NCBI RefSeq assembly: GCF_900113715.1
Contig: NZ_FOQK01000007.1
Span: 55,525-119,524 of the forward strand
Direction: 5' to 3'
Source of the DNA: Pseudoselenomonas ruminantium
Lineage (GTDB): Bacteria > Bacillota > Negativicutes > Selenomonadales > Selenomonadaceae
DNA length: 64,000 nt
Below the pieces are notes generated by a model. The model was given only the letters and a program-made list of their open reading frames with translations, ran no database searches and was not told the DNA's origin. This document shows, one piece after another, positions 16,060 to 24,707 of this stretch. The translations under genes and the position numbers were made by a program. Numbering within the stretch: the stretch's first letter is position 1; each line of letters opens with the position of its first letter.

Positions 16060-17247
16060 ATGATACATGTCTGTTATGCCGTTTCCGATAAGAAGGGCAA
16101 TTATACCAAATACGTGGGGGCATCAATGTGCTCCATTTTTGAGAATACCAAGGAATGGGTGACGGTGCATTTCCTGCATGACTATACGCTGTCTACGGAT
16201 AACCGTCGGATGCTGATGCAGCTGGTGCGCAGCTATGGTCAGCAGATTGTATTCTATGACTTTGAACGGTTGTTCAAAAAACGTTTTGAGGAATTGGAAG
16301 CTAATAATGAATGGATGAAGTCATATCTTAAACCTGGGGTTAGTCTGGCTATTTGGTATCGTTTGGTAATGGGCGAAGCGCTGCCCAATGTAAATCGGGT
16401 AATCTATCTTGATGCCGATACTATCGTGAATTTGGACATTGCTGAGCTTTGGGGAGAGAAAACTGGCCAAAATGGTCTTGCAGCGGTACCAGATAAGGTT
16501 ATACAGGAAGGCCATTTTAGCCGGATGGTAGAGAAGGGGCTATATCCTGAGGAACGTTATTTTAATTCAGGTGTATTGCTCATCGATATGGAAAAATTCC
16601 GTCAGGAAGACCAATTAATGGAACGGGGAGCAGAATTCCTCAAGAAAAATGAATTGGTGGATTATCCTGATCAGGACATCCTCAATTATTTCATGGGGAA
16701 AGATTGCCGTTTGCTACCGGATAAGTACAATACGCTGGTAAGCTGGGAGATGGCCCAGAAACGCGAAAACGTGGGAGAATGTATCTATCATTATGCGGGT
16801 CAGCGCTATGCGATAGATGCGGTCAATAACTATCATCGGTTATTCCTGACGTATTTTACCAAGACGCCGTGGTGCAATGCGGATTTTCTCGGCAATCTTG
16901 CGCGCAATATCCATCAGGCGAACCGTTCCTTGATGCTCACTTATGCCAACTTCATTGCGGGGATGCATCGCATCGTCATTGGCGAAGAGAGCGAGAAGGA
17001 CAAGCTCACCAAGATGTTGATGCTTAAGGAAAAAGAGAAGTTCTATACCCTCAAGGACTTTAATAAAAAAGGCCTGCGTTTGGAACCAAACGAGGTCATT
17101 ATCTTCTTTATTAAGCAGGAAGATTACGAAAAGGTCAAAAAGAATCTGGAAGCATGCGGTGTTATGGAAGGCGTGCATTTTTGGAATGGCAATATCCTGC
17201 TTTACCGTGATGGCAGTCAGGATGCGAAAATCCTGCGTGAATCCTGA
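16060..17247 (+). CDS. Second GT8-family glycosyltransferase, paralogue of the preceding gene
   Basis: The protein has 395 residues from the ATG at 16060, chosen because GAGGTGG (16047-16053) lies seven bases upstream. It begins MIHVCYAVSDKKGNYTKYVG, matching the start of the paralogue. The DxD motif is in VIYLDADTIVNLDI, with FNSGVLLIDMEKF and DQDILNYFMGKDCRLLP further on. The C-terminal domain again ends with an IFFIKQEDYEKVKKNLEACG-type segment. It is divergent enough from its neighbour (roughly half identical in the GT core by eye) to use a different sugar or acceptor. It is probably cotranscribed with the genes on either side. Confidence 0.82.
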   Translation: MIHVCYAVSDKKGNYTKYVGASMCSIFENTKEWVTVHFLHDYTLSTDNRRMLMQLVRSYGQQIVFYDFERLFKKRFEELEANNEWMKSYLKPGVSLAIWYRLVMGEALPNVNRVIYLDADTIVNLDIAELWGEKTGQNGLAAVPDKVIQEGHFSRMVEKGLYPEERYFNSGVLLIDMEKFRQEDQLMERGAEFLKKNELVDYPDQDILNYFMGKDCRLLPDKYNTLVSWEMAQKRENVGECIYHYAGQRYAIDAVNNYHRLFLTYFTKTPWCNADFLGNLARNIHQANRSLMLTYANFIAGMHRIVIGEESEKDKLTKMLMLKEKEKFYTLKDFNKKGLRLEPNEVIIFFIKQEDYEKVKKNLEACGVMEGVHFWNGNILLYRDGSQDAKILRES

Positions 17248-17260
17248 TAGGAGGGCGAAT

Positions 17261-17980
17261 ATGGCGGATAAAACTCCTTATGATGAAAACTTCTACCGGA
17301 CGCAAAAAGACGGCTCCTATCGTTCGGCTGAGCTTACGATACCGAAACTCTTCCGCTATGTACCAAAGCCGAAATCCGTAGTCGATGTAGGCTGCGGCCT
17401 TGGTACCTGGCTGGCGGTTTTCAAGCAGCATGGCGCTGAGGTCGCTGGTGTCGATGGCAGCTATGTCCAAAAGGACATGCTTTATATTGATGCGAAAGAG
17501 TTTGTCGAGGCAGACCTGGAACATGAATCGATAGCGAGTGGCGACGAACGGTTCGATTTAGCGGTTAGCTTAGAGGTGGCTGAGCATCTTTCGGCCGAGC
17601 GTGCCCTGAGTTTTATCCATGATTTGACCATGCTCTCGGATATGGTGTTCTTCTCGGCGGCAGTGCCCTTGCAGGGCGGCACCAACCATATCAATGAACA
17701 GTGGCAGTCCTACTGGGCCAATCTGTTTGCTGCGGAAAACTACGTGTGCCTTGACTGCATCCGCCCACAGATCTGGGGCGAAGCCGAGATAAAAACAGAG
17801 TATAAGCAGAATATCCTGTTATACGTAAAAGAAGCCGCACTGAGTAACTATCCGCGCCTGCTAGAATACTACCTGGCCCGCTGTCATGACCCGCAGCAAA
17901 TCGATATGATCCATCCCAACAACTGGGTCGGCGTAGTACAGTATCTTCATGAAATGATGCGGAAAGGGATGGCAACATAA
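17261..17980 (+). CDS. SAM-dependent methyltransferase, probable flagellar glycan or flagellin modification
   Basis: The 239-residue class I methyltransferase has motif I VVDVGCGLGTW, an acidic loop VAGVDGSYV and a motif IV-like FDLAVSLEVAEHL, typical of the Methyltransf_23/UbiE-like group. The start follows GGAGGG with an ideal gap, 13 bases after the GT8 gene stop, so it is the third gene of the modification operon. The substrate is unknown. Methylation of the glycan added by the two GT8 enzymes, or of flagellin side chains, is the simplest inference. Free-standing sugar O-methyltransferases of this length are common in surface-glycan loci. Confidence 0.75.
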   Translation: MADKTPYDENFYRTQKDGSYRSAELTIPKLFRYVPKPKSVVDVGCGLGTWLAVFKQHGAEVAGVDGSYVQKDMLYIDAKEFVEADLEHESIASGDERFDLAVSLEVAEHLSAERALSFIHDLTMLSDMVFFSAAVPLQGGTNHINEQWQSYWANLFAAENYVCLDCIRPQIWGEAEIKTEYKQNILLYVKEAALSNYPRLLEYYLARCHDPQQIDMIHPNNWVGVVQYLHEMMRKGMAT

Positions 17981-18006
17981 GTTCAGCACACTGAGGTAAT
18001 GAAAGC

Positions 18007-18030
18007 ATAAAGATACAATTATCTCTTTAT
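18007..18030. terminator. Weak bidirectional terminator between convergent genes
   Basis: ATAAAGATA pairs with TATCTCTTTAT through one bulge. The hairpin overlaps the MFS gene stop codon on the minus strand. Confidence 0.35.
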
Positions 18031-19206
18031 CGTGAGTTTACACCAAATAGCATTTACAATCAGCAGTGCTGCGACCAGTAGGAAGAGGTTGCGGATGCCG
18101 ATCTGGGCGGCTAGCTGGCCGCCGAAGAAGGCGCCGCTGAACATGCCGATGAATTGGGCGGACTGATTGAAGCCGAAGATGCGGCCCATCAGAGCTGGGG
18201 GCGCGAGCTGGCGGATGAGGTTGTTGGTCGCGGGCATGAGACCGGCGATGGCGATGCCGTGGAAGAAGCGCAGGACGCCGAGCTGCCAGGGGGCGGTGAC
18301 GAATCCCTGGGGGATGGATACGAGGCCCGAGAGCAGCAGGCAGGCGAACAGGATGCGTTCTGAGCCGATGCAGTCGGCGAGCCTGCCAAGGCGCGAGGCG
18401 AACAGCATGCTCGCAAAGCCGGCGGCGGAGAAGACGGCGCCAGAGACGATGGCGAGGTGGTCGATGTTGCCGGCGATTTCCTGTACGTAAACGGTTAAGA
18501 GGGGGGCGACGCAGGTCAGCGAGAAGTGCAGCAGCACCGTGGTCAGGAATACGCCGAGGATAATGCCGCGTTGCGGCAAATCGCGGAACGAGGGAAGAGA
18601 GCTGTCAGCGCTTTCGGCGCGGGCGGCTTTTTTTGTCTCCTGTACCTGCGTCAACGCGAGGAAACCGAGCAGACAGCAGGTGCCGATGAACAGAAAGGAG
18701 CTGCGGAAGCCGATGACTTCGCTGAGCCAGCCGCCGAAAATCGGGCCCATCAGGCCGCCGGATACCTGCGCTGTGAAGAACATGCCCATGGCCCAACCGG
18801 AATGCTTTTTCGGTGTTTCCTGGGCGAGCAGCGGGATTACGGCGGCTTGGAAGCCACTGAGGCAGCCCTGCAGCAGCCGCAGGATCACGAGGTGCCAGAC
18901 ACTCTGCGCAAAGCCCATGCCAATCATGATGAGCCCGAGCCAGCCTGAGGCGCGCAGGATCATCGGCTTGCGGCCGAAGCGGTCGGAGAGCCGTCCCCAG
19001 ATGGGCGAGAATATGGCTAGGCTGATGAAGTTGCAGCCAAAGACAATGCCTGCCCAGCGCGCGACATCAGCGGGATCATCGACGCCTAGTTCTGCGATAT
19101 AGAGCGGCAGGATCGGTGCCATCTGGCTCATGCCGATGGAGACGATGAACGATGCGGCGCAGCAGATGAACAGATTCTTCCTCCAGATAGGAAATGATGA
19201 AAACAT
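18019..19206 (-). CDS. MFS multidrug-type efflux transporter
   Basis: The 395-residue protein has twelve hydrophobic segments and the MFS motif A, GRLSDRFGRKP, after the second. It also has a motif C-like segment GGLMGPIFGGWLS in TM5. It resembles drug:H+ antiporters of the MdtG/TetA type; the substrate is unknown. The start is set at MFSSFPIW (19206) because TATAAT on the minus strand at 19246-19241 overlaps the alternative upstream ATG. GAGG lies eight bases before the chosen ATG. It is monocistronic and divergent from the GtrA gene. Confidence 0.82.
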   Translation of the reverse strand: MFSSFPIWRKNLFICCAASFIVSIGMSQMAPILPLYIAELGVDDPADVARWAGIVFGCNFISLAIFSPIWGRLSDRFGRKPMILRASGWLGLIMIGMGFAQSVWHLVILRLLQGCLSGFQAAVIPLLAQETPKKHSGWAMGMFFTAQVSGGLMGPIFGGWLSEVIGFRSSFLFIGTCCLLGFLALTQVQETKKAARAESADSSLPSFRDLPQRGIILGVFLTTVLLHFSLTCVAPLLTVYVQEIAGNIDHLAIVSGAVFSAAGFASMLFASRLGRLADCIGSERILFACLLLSGLVSIPQGFVTAPWQLGVLRFFHGIAIAGLMPATNNLIRQLAPPALMGRIFGFNQSAQFIGMFSGAFFGGQLAAQIGIRNLFLLVAALLIVNAIWCKLTIKR

Positions 19207-19240
19207 AAGCAAAGCCTCACTTTGTGCTGGATATAGTTCC

Positions 19241-19246
19241 ATTATA
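19241..19246 (-). promoter_or_regulatory. -10 box of the MFS gene promoter
   Basis: TATAAT on the minus strand lies 35 bases upstream of the MFS start. The -35 is weak. Confidence 0.4.
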
Positions 19247-19296
19247 GCACGCAGGAAAATTTATGGGACAGGGATGCTTTTTCTCGCGGGGCAGGG

Positions 19297-19302
19297 TATA
19301 AT
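19297..19302 (+). promoter_or_regulatory. -10 box of the GtrA gene promoter
   Basis: TATAAT at 19297-19302 lies 30 bases upstream of the GtrA gene start. No good -35 is visible. Confidence 0.4.
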
Positions 19303-19331
19303 AGAAAGGACTTTGGATAGCGGGGAGAAGG

Positions 19332-19754
19332 ATGGAGAACGTGGACATGGGGCAAATGACCGACAAACTGAAAAAGGAATTCTGGACAAAGGAGTTTATC
19401 CTGTTTGTCGTCGTGGGCGTCGTCAATACGCTGGACTGCAGCTTGTTTGCGGCTGTCCTCATGCAGTATGGCATCGAGGATGCCAATATCGCCTTCAACA
19501 TCGGCTATGTCATGAGCAATATTCTGGCATACCTGCTGAACTGCTGGCTGATTTTCCCGACGCGGCCGCAGCTGCTCCAGTATTTCCGGTTCGCGCTCTC
19601 GTATGTCGGCAATGCAATCATCGAGAACGTCTCCGTGCTGGTGCTGTATAACTGGCTGGGCTTTCCGCCTGTCGTGAGTTTCGTGCTTGCGGCCTTGATA
19701 AGCGTGCCCGTGACATTCCTGATGGTCAAGATCTATGCGTTCAGCAAGAAATAA
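19332..19754 (+). CDS. GtrA-family membrane protein
   Basis: The 140-residue protein has four hydrophobic segments and a GtrA/DPMS-like layout, including FILFVVVGVVNTLDCSLFAA at the first segment and LNCWLIF before the third. GtrA proteins are thought to help flip polyprenyl-phosphate-linked sugars across the inner membrane for surface glycan decoration. The usual partner glycosyltransferases are not adjacent. The start has GGGGAG with a gap of four bases. The gene ends before a large hairpin shared with the convergent GGDEF gene. Confidence 0.8.
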   Translation: MENVDMGQMTDKLKKEFWTKEFILFVVVGVVNTLDCSLFAAVLMQYGIEDANIAFNIGYVMSNILAYLLNCWLIFPTRPQLLQYFRFALSYVGNAIIENVSVLVLYNWLGFPPVVSFVLAALISVPVTFLMVKIYAFSKK

Positions 19755-19778
19755 CGATATCCGTTTTGGAGAATAGCA

Positions 19779-19827
19779 AAGGAGCTGGGAAACGCAGGCG
19801 GCAGTTGCCTGTGTTTCCCAGCTCCTT
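19779..19827. terminator. Large bidirectional hairpin between GtrA and GGDEF genes
   Basis: AAGGAGCTGGGAAAC and GCAGGC pair with their complements through GTTTCCCAGCTCCTT, giving more than 20 base pairs. U tracts are poor on both sides, so termination efficiency is uncertain. Confidence 0.6.
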
Positions 19828-19839
19828 GTCTGTCTCGTC

Positions 19840-21723
19840 TCAGATGGGCTCCTGGATGACGAGCGCCAGCGGCCGGGTATCGTCGACTTTGTCGATATGG
19901 AGATTGCAGGCCCGGGTGCATGTCGGGCGGTCCTTGTCCCAGTTGCTGAGGTCGCATTGAATGTACTCGCTGCCTTCGCCGGAGAGCTGCAGAACGGGGC
20001 AGCCCGGACAAGGTGTGCTGCGCTTGTGCAATACTTGATAGCAGGGATGGCCCGCATTGACATCAGGGAGTGCCTGACGGATGCTCCGGTTGAAGTAGAT
20101 GGGCGACATCGTGATTTTGTCAACGACGTAAATCATTTCCTGCATGTGATCGAGCAGGCTGCGCAACTGCATGTTCTGCTGCCGCAGCTTGTCGTCAGAG
20201 TAAGAGGTCAGCAGGATGTTGCCAAGGATGACAGCAAAGACGCTGAGAGCATGGCGGCATTCATCGTCGATTGTATGTGGCCGGCTGTATTCAAAGCCGA
20301 TGCAGCCAAGTGTGTCAGAGCCGTGGGTGATCATGCAGTGGGCAAAAGCACCGAGATGGAGCGCCGCCATAGCGGGCTGGTACCTGTCGGCAGCTTTTGA
20401 AGTATCTTCGCAGATGGACATGACACCGTAGGACGTGGCCTTATAGCCCGAGAGTATGAGTGTATTGCGCATGCTGATGCTGTCGAAGGTATCATCTGCG
20501 CGCTCGGAGGATTTCAGCGAGATACCGTTAGGGCTCAGCCATTCATAGGCGGTTGTATATTGATTCGTGTCGGGATCATAGAGATCGAGGCCGACGCGGT
20601 CAAGATTGAATAGTTTACCGAACATGCCCAGTGAAATCGAAATGGTTGCATCTGGGCTATTTGTCTCATAGAGCAGCTTGAAGATGAATTCAATCATGTT
20701 GTCTTTGAAGGCCTTTTGCTGGAAGTCCTCAAAATCTTTTGGCGTGCGATGGCTGGTGACCGAGGCCTGACCGAGCAGGCTGCTGCGGTAGATGGTATAC
20801 TGGTTCTTACCAAGATTTTTTGATTCATAGAGTGCCCGGTCGGCATGCTTGAATAGCTCTTGATAGGTCGTACCATGCTGGGGATACTGAGCAACGCCGA
20901 TGCTGATGGAAAAAGGCAGCTCTTGCTGGCCGTTCTTGTAGCGGCGTTCGAGCTGGCGAATCAACGACTGGCAGCGGTCGTGCAGTATCTCGGGATCTGA
21001 TATATTACGGAACAGCACGAGAAATTCATCGCCGCCTATCCGGCCTTTGATATCGGACTGGCGGAAATTGTGCATGATGGCATTGCCCATATCGGTGAGC
21101 ACAGCATCGCCGAAGAGGTGACCAAAGCTGTCGTTGATTTCCTTGAAGCCGTCCGCATCGATGATCAGGAGTGCTTCCTGATCGATATCGGGAGACAGGC
21201 TGGCAAGATGTTTGGTGATACGCAGGCGGGTGGCATCCTTGTTGAGGAGCCCCGTGAGCTGATCGTGCGCGGCCTCGCGCTCGATGCGCTGCTGCCATAG
21301 CTTTTGTGCCTGGATATTGCGGATATTGCCATATGCGACGACAGGCATGAAGCCATCAAAATAGGTAATCAGGTGGATTTCCGACCAGATGTATTCATGG
21401 CAGCCATTGCCGCGCAGCCGGAGCTTGCAGATATGATTGCAGCTTCCCTTTGGGCGGTGGATATGGTGGCAAAAGATCGTGTTGAGATAGACACGGAGAA
21501 TCGTTGCATCCTCTTGGTGCAAGAGCCCTGAATGCCAAAGGATGGTTGATGCTGGCGCTATCCGTGGTGCGATATCGTACGAATTGGGATGTGCCGGCCC
21601 GTGGAGTTCCAGCACGTCCGTAGTCAGGTCCCAGCGGAAATAAACCCGGCGGTCGAATTTCTCTAAGGCCGAGAATACATCACTGTCAAATGTAGTTGGT
21701 ATTGGGTGACTTTTGGTATCCAT
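19840..21723 (-). CDS. Diguanylate cyclase with PAS-like, GGDEF, GAF-like and Cys-rich PAS domains
   Basis: The 627-residue soluble protein has an N-terminal PAS-like region (about 20-145). The cyclase domain (about 148-310) has an intact GGDEF at 230-234 and an inhibitory RxxD I-site (RQSD, 221-224) exactly five residues before it. It should make cyclic di-GMP and be feedback inhibited. A GAF-like domain (about 345-510) follows. The C-terminal PAS-like domain (about 520-627) contains CYQVL, PCPGCP and TCTRAC cysteine clusters. Placing GGDEF before two sensor domains is unusual, since sensors normally precede it. Cys clusters suggest redox or metal sensing. The gene stands alone, convergent with GtrA and divergent from the TSCPD gene. 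Confidence 0.85.
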   Translation of the reverse strand: MDTKSHPIPTTFDSDVFSALEKFDRRVYFRWDLTTDVLELHGPAHPNSYDIAPRIAPASTILWHSGLLHQEDATILRVYLNTIFCHHIHRPKGSCNHICKLRLRGNGCHEYIWSEIHLITYFDGFMPVVAYGNIRNIQAQKLWQQRIEREAAHDQLTGLLNKDATRLRITKHLASLSPDIDQEALLIIDADGFKEINDSFGHLFGDAVLTDMGNAIMHNFRQSDIKGRIGGDEFLVLFRNISDPEILHDRCQSLIRQLERRYKNGQQELPFSISIGVAQYPQHGTTYQELFKHADRALYESKNLGKNQYTIYRSSLLGQASVTSHRTPKDFEDFQQKAFKDNMIEFIFKLLYETNSPDATISISLGMFGKLFNLDRVGLDLYDPDTNQYTTAYEWLSPNGISLKSSERADDTFDSISMRNTLILSGYKATSYGVMSICEDTSKAADRYQPAMAALHLGAFAHCMITHGSDTLGCIGFEYSRPHTIDDECRHALSVFAVILGNILLTSYSDDKLRQQNMQLRSLLDHMQEMIYVVDKITMSPIYFNRSIRQALPDVNAGHPCYQVLHKRSTPCPGCPVLQLSGEGSEYIQCDLSNWDKDRPTCTRACNLHIDKVDDTRPLALVIQEPI

Positions 21724-21827
21724 GCAGAAAACCCTCTAATCATTTATTAAACTTATTATAGTATAGCCCATATAGGACAATTTTACCAATAAATTTTTAT
21801 GGAAATCGAAAAAATAATGACTAGCGA

Positions 21828-21856
21828 TTGAAAATATAAGTGGTTTTCAGTAAGAT
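21828..21856 (+). promoter_or_regulatory. Sigma-A-like promoter of the TSCPD-PHP operon
   Basis: TTGAAA at 21828-21833 and TAAGAT at 21851-21856 are separated by 17 bases, 38 bases before the start codon. Confidence 0.5.
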
Positions 21857-21893
21857 AGAGAAAAACAGCAAGAGAATGAAAGGAGAAAATCCT

Positions 21894-22160
21894 ATGAGCG
21901 TCTATGAATATACAACAAAGGGGACGTGTTCCCGCAAGATTACGGTGGAGCTTGACGGCAAGATGATCAAGAAAGTGGCCTTTGAGGGTGGCTGCAATGG
22001 CAACCTCAAGGGGATTGCCAAACTTGTCGAGGGAATGGATATTGATTTTGTCATCCAGCGTTTTGCTGGCAACACCTGCAACAATCGCATGACGTCGTGT
22101 CCTGACCAGCTGGCCAAGGCTTTGCAGGCGGCGTATATAGCCGCGCAGAAAGAAGGCTGA
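21894..22160 (+). CDS. TSCPD-domain protein (TIGR03905 type)
   Basis: The 88-residue protein has MSVYEYTTKGTCSRKI, FEGGCNGNLKG and a C-terminal GNTCNNRMTSCPDQL, the TSCPD motif. This small domain also occurs at the C-terminus of some vitamin B12-dependent ribonucleotide reductases, where the cysteines bind metal. The free-standing form has no known function. The start is the ATG at 21894 behind AAAGGAG. The PHP phosphatase gene follows after 6 bases. Confidence 0.82.
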   Translation: MSVYEYTTKGTCSRKITVELDGKMIKKVAFEGGCNGNLKGIAKLVEGMDIDFVIQRFAGNTCNNRMTSCPDQLAKALQAAYIAAQKEG

Positions 22161-22166
22161 GGACGG

Positions 22167-22940
22167 ATGCTGTTTGATAGTCACAGTCACACGGAATTTT
22201 CGGGAGACTCGCAGATGAAGGCGCAGGACGCAATGGCGGCTGCGAAACGGCTTGGCCTGGGACTCGTGTTTACCGAGCATCTTGACCTTGATTATCCGGG
22301 GGATATCGATTTTACATTCAATCCCGACGAATACTGGCAGGCGTATGAGCCGTTGCGTGGCAGCTGCCTGCGGCTTGGGGTTGAGGTCGGCATGCAGCCG
22401 TCAACATGTGACCGCAGCCGCGCGTTTACGGAGTGGCTGCCGTTCGATCTTGTCATCGGTGCGACGCATATGGTAGACGGCAAGGATATATATTATAAAG
22501 AAGCTTATGGAAATCTTTCCAAGGCAGAGTTCTATCATAGATATTATCAAAGCATGGCGGAAAATGTGCGTACGCATACATTTATCGATGTGCTGGCTCA
22601 TATCGATTACATCGCACGCTATGCACCATATGATGATCCGGAGATTGCCTATGGCAGTTTTGCTGAGGATATCGATGCGGTACTGCAGGCTGTTGTCGAG
22701 ACGGATACGGTACTCGAGCTCAATACGCGGCGGCTCGGCAGCCGCCGCGCGCTCAAGGAATTAGCACCGGTCTATGCGCGTTACCGTGAGCTGGGCGGCC
22801 GGCGGGTGACGCTGGGTTCTGATGCTCATACAGCGGATGCCATCGGTGCGCATTTTGCAGCAGCCTGGGATTTTGCCGAGGCCTTGGGGCTGCAAGTTGT
22901 GACGTTCTGTGGCCGGCTGCCTGAGCCTTGTCAGAAATAA
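22167..22940 (+). CDS. PHP-domain phosphatase, histidinol-phosphatase (HisJ)-like
   Basis: The 257-residue PHP-fold metallophosphatase starts DSHSHTEFSGDS, giving the HxH metal ligands. It also has TEHLDLD, GATHMVDG, LAHIDYIARY and GSDAHTADAIG, the remaining PHP metal motifs. HisJ dephosphorylates histidinol phosphate in histidine synthesis. No other his gene is nearby, so another phosphoester substrate is possible. It is coupled to the TSCPD gene with a 6-base gap. Confidence 0.78.
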   Translation: MLFDSHSHTEFSGDSQMKAQDAMAAAKRLGLGLVFTEHLDLDYPGDIDFTFNPDEYWQAYEPLRGSCLRLGVEVGMQPSTCDRSRAFTEWLPFDLVIGATHMVDGKDIYYKEAYGNLSKAEFYHRYYQSMAENVRTHTFIDVLAHIDYIARYAPYDDPEIAYGSFAEDIDAVLQAVVETDTVLELNTRRLGSRRALKELAPVYARYRELGGRRVTLGSDAHTADAIGAHFAAAWDFAEALGLQVVTFCGRLPEPCQK

Positions 22941-22944
22941 TTCC

Positions 22945-22973
22945 TTGTACTGCCATTGAAAAGACGATATAAT
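22945..22973 (+). promoter_or_regulatory. Sigma-A promoter of the SCIFF precursor
   Basis: TTGTAC at 22945-22950 and a perfect TATAAT at 22968-22973 are separated by 17 bases. Confidence 0.7.
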
Positions 22974-23007
22974 AGAATGAGATTCTATTTTGATAGGAGG
23001 GCTAATG

Positions 23008-23145
23008 ATGAAACACATCAAGACGGTCAACAAGCCGAAAATGCAGGCTACGCTCAAGACGGGCGGCTGCGGCGAGTGCCAGGCTTCCTGCCAGTCCGCA
23101 TGCAAGACTTCCTGCACGGTCGGCAATCAGGTTTGCGAGAAATAA
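23008..23145 (+). CDS. scfA: SCIFF peptide precursor (six cysteines in forty-five residues)
   Basis: This 45-residue peptide precursor starts at the second of two adjacent ATGs, seven bases after AGGAGG. It begins MKHIKTVNKPKM and carries six Cys at positions 21, 24, 28, 32, 36 and 43, in the order CGEC, ASCQSACKTSC and VCEK. This is the SCIFF family, a conserved clostridial-type RiPP precursor whose cysteines are joined to neighbouring residues by thioether bonds. The cognate radical SAM maturase gene begins 101 bases downstream. The mature function is not known. A terminator lies between precursor and maturase, so the peptide is probably made in excess. Confidence 0.92.
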   Translation: MKHIKTVNKPKMQATLKTGGCGECQASCQSACKTSCTVGNQVCEK

Positions 23146-23157
23146 GTATCGCATTGG

Positions 23158-23186
23158 AGCCTTCCCTTTACCGGGAAGGCTTTTTC
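23158..23186 (+). terminator. Intrinsic terminator/attenuator between SCIFF precursor and maturase
   Basis: AGCCTTCCC pairs with GGGAAGGCT around TTTACC, followed by TTTT. It would set a precursor-to-enzyme ratio if the maturase is reached by read-through. Confidence 0.8.
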
Positions 23187-23246
23187 TTATGAATCCTTTC
23201 CATTTATTTTATATAGTAGTATTGATTAAGGAGAACGGGAAACAGA

Positions 23247-24650
23247 ATGAAAGCAAGAATCCATAAATTTGAGCAGAATGGAACCTTTATCCTGCTCGAC
23301 ATCAACAGTGGCGCGGTGCATGTCATCGATAAGATGATTTACGACATGATGGACACGTTTGATGGAACGAATGACGATGCGGTACGTGCGGCTATGGCTG
23401 GCGAGTATCCGCAGGCAGAGGTCGATGAGGCGCTGTCGGAGCTGCATGCGCTGATGGATGCCGGCGAACTGTTTGCACCAGATATCGATGTGCCGCCGAC
23501 GTTCAAGCAGACGGGACTTGTAAAGTCTATCTGTTTGATGATTGCGCAGGATTGCAACCTGCGCTGTAAGTATTGCTTCGGCGATGGCGGCAGCTATGGC
23601 CAGGAGCGCGCTATCATGACACCGGAGGTAGGCAAGAAGGCTGTTGATTACCTCATTAAAGCCAGCGGTCCTAGAAAGCACCTTGAGATGGATTTCTTCG
23701 GCGGCGAGCCGCTTATGAATATGAAGACGGTTAAGGCTGTGACGGAGTATGCGCGTCAGCGGGAAAAAGAGACAGGCAAGAAGTTCAAGCTCACGATGAC
23801 GACGAACGGTATCCTGCTCAATGATGAGAATATCAAATGGCTCAACGATAATGACTTTGCATTGGTGCTCTCGCTCGATGGCCGCAAGGAAGTCCATGAT
23901 GCCATGCGTCCACTGGCCGGCGGCCAGGGAAGCTATGACCGCGCAATTGCCAATTTCAAGAAATGCCTCGCGAGCCGCAAGGGTGGTGACTACGACTATC
24001 GTGGCGTCTATACGTACCTGCGCGGTACTTATACGAAGAAGAATATGGACTTCACGAAAGATGTACTGTCGATGAACGATGAAGGCTTCAATATCCTGTC
24101 GATGGAGCCGGTGGTCCTCAAGGATAGCCCGCTGGGCTTTACGGAGGAGGATTTGCCGCGCATCCGCGAGGAGTACGATCGCCTGACGGAAGCTTATATG
24201 AAGCGTCATCGCGAGGGCAAGGGCTTCTTCTTCTTCCACTTCAATATGGATCTGTCGAATGGTCCATGTGTGGCTAAGCGCTTGTCGGGCTGCGGCGCCG
24301 GCCATGAGTATGTAGCTGTGGCGGAAAATGGCGATCTCTATCCGTGCCATCAGTTTGTTGGCCGTGAGAAATACAAAATCGGTACGGTGGATACGGGCAT
24401 CACGGACAAGGAGACAAGCCAGTACTTCCGTGAGAGCCATGTGCTCAACAAGGAGAAGTGCAGCGAGTGCTGGTCGCGTTTCTTCTGCTCGGGCGGTTGT
24501 CATGCCAATGCGGATCTTTTCCACAATGATATCCGCAAGCCGTATGAGGTTGGCTGCGAGATCCAGAAAAAACGTCTCGAATGTGCGATTTATGTGCAGG
24601 CACTGCTGGAGCTTGAGAAGATGGATGATGAAGAGTCACAAGACGCATAA
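23247..24650 (+). CDS. scfB: SCIFF radical SAM maturase (thioether bond-forming)
   Basis: The 467-residue radical SAM/SPASM enzyme should cross-link cysteines of the SCIFF peptide. Its N-terminal 85 residues form a RiPP-recognition-like domain. The radical SAM cluster motif is CNLRCKYC, with Cys at 103, 107 and 110. The C-terminal SPASM region carries CVAKRLSGCGAGHEY, GDLYPCHQFVG, CSECWSRFFCSGGC and VGCEIQ, the ligands for two further 4Fe-4S clusters. FFGGEPLMN is the SAM-contact GGEP motif. A good GGAG ribosome site lies just upstream. Confidence 0.92.
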   Translation: MKARIHKFEQNGTFILLDINSGAVHVIDKMIYDMMDTFDGTNDDAVRAAMAGEYPQAEVDEALSELHALMDAGELFAPDIDVPPTFKQTGLVKSICLMIAQDCNLRCKYCFGDGGSYGQERAIMTPEVGKKAVDYLIKASGPRKHLEMDFFGGEPLMNMKTVKAVTEYARQREKETGKKFKLTMTTNGILLNDENIKWLNDNDFALVLSLDGRKEVHDAMRPLAGGQGSYDRAIANFKKCLASRKGGDYDYRGVYTYLRGTYTKKNMDFTKDVLSMNDEGFNILSMEPVVLKDSPLGFTEEDLPRIREEYDRLTEAYMKRHREGKGFFFFHFNMDLSNGPCVAKRLSGCGAGHEYVAVAENGDLYPCHQFVGREKYKIGTVDTGITDKETSQYFRESHVLNKEKCSECWSRFFCSGGCHANADLFHNDIRKPYEVGCEIQKKRLECAIYVQALLELEKMDDEESQDA

Positions 24651-24671
24651 ATAATATTTATACATCATGTT

Positions 24672-24707
24672 AAACAGTGACAAGCTGATTTGCTTGTCAC
24701 TGTTTTT
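24672..24707 (+). terminator. Intrinsic terminator after the SCIFF maturase
   Basis: AAACAGTGACAAGC pairs perfectly with GCTTGTCACTGTTT around TGATTT, ending in a T run. Confidence 0.92.
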
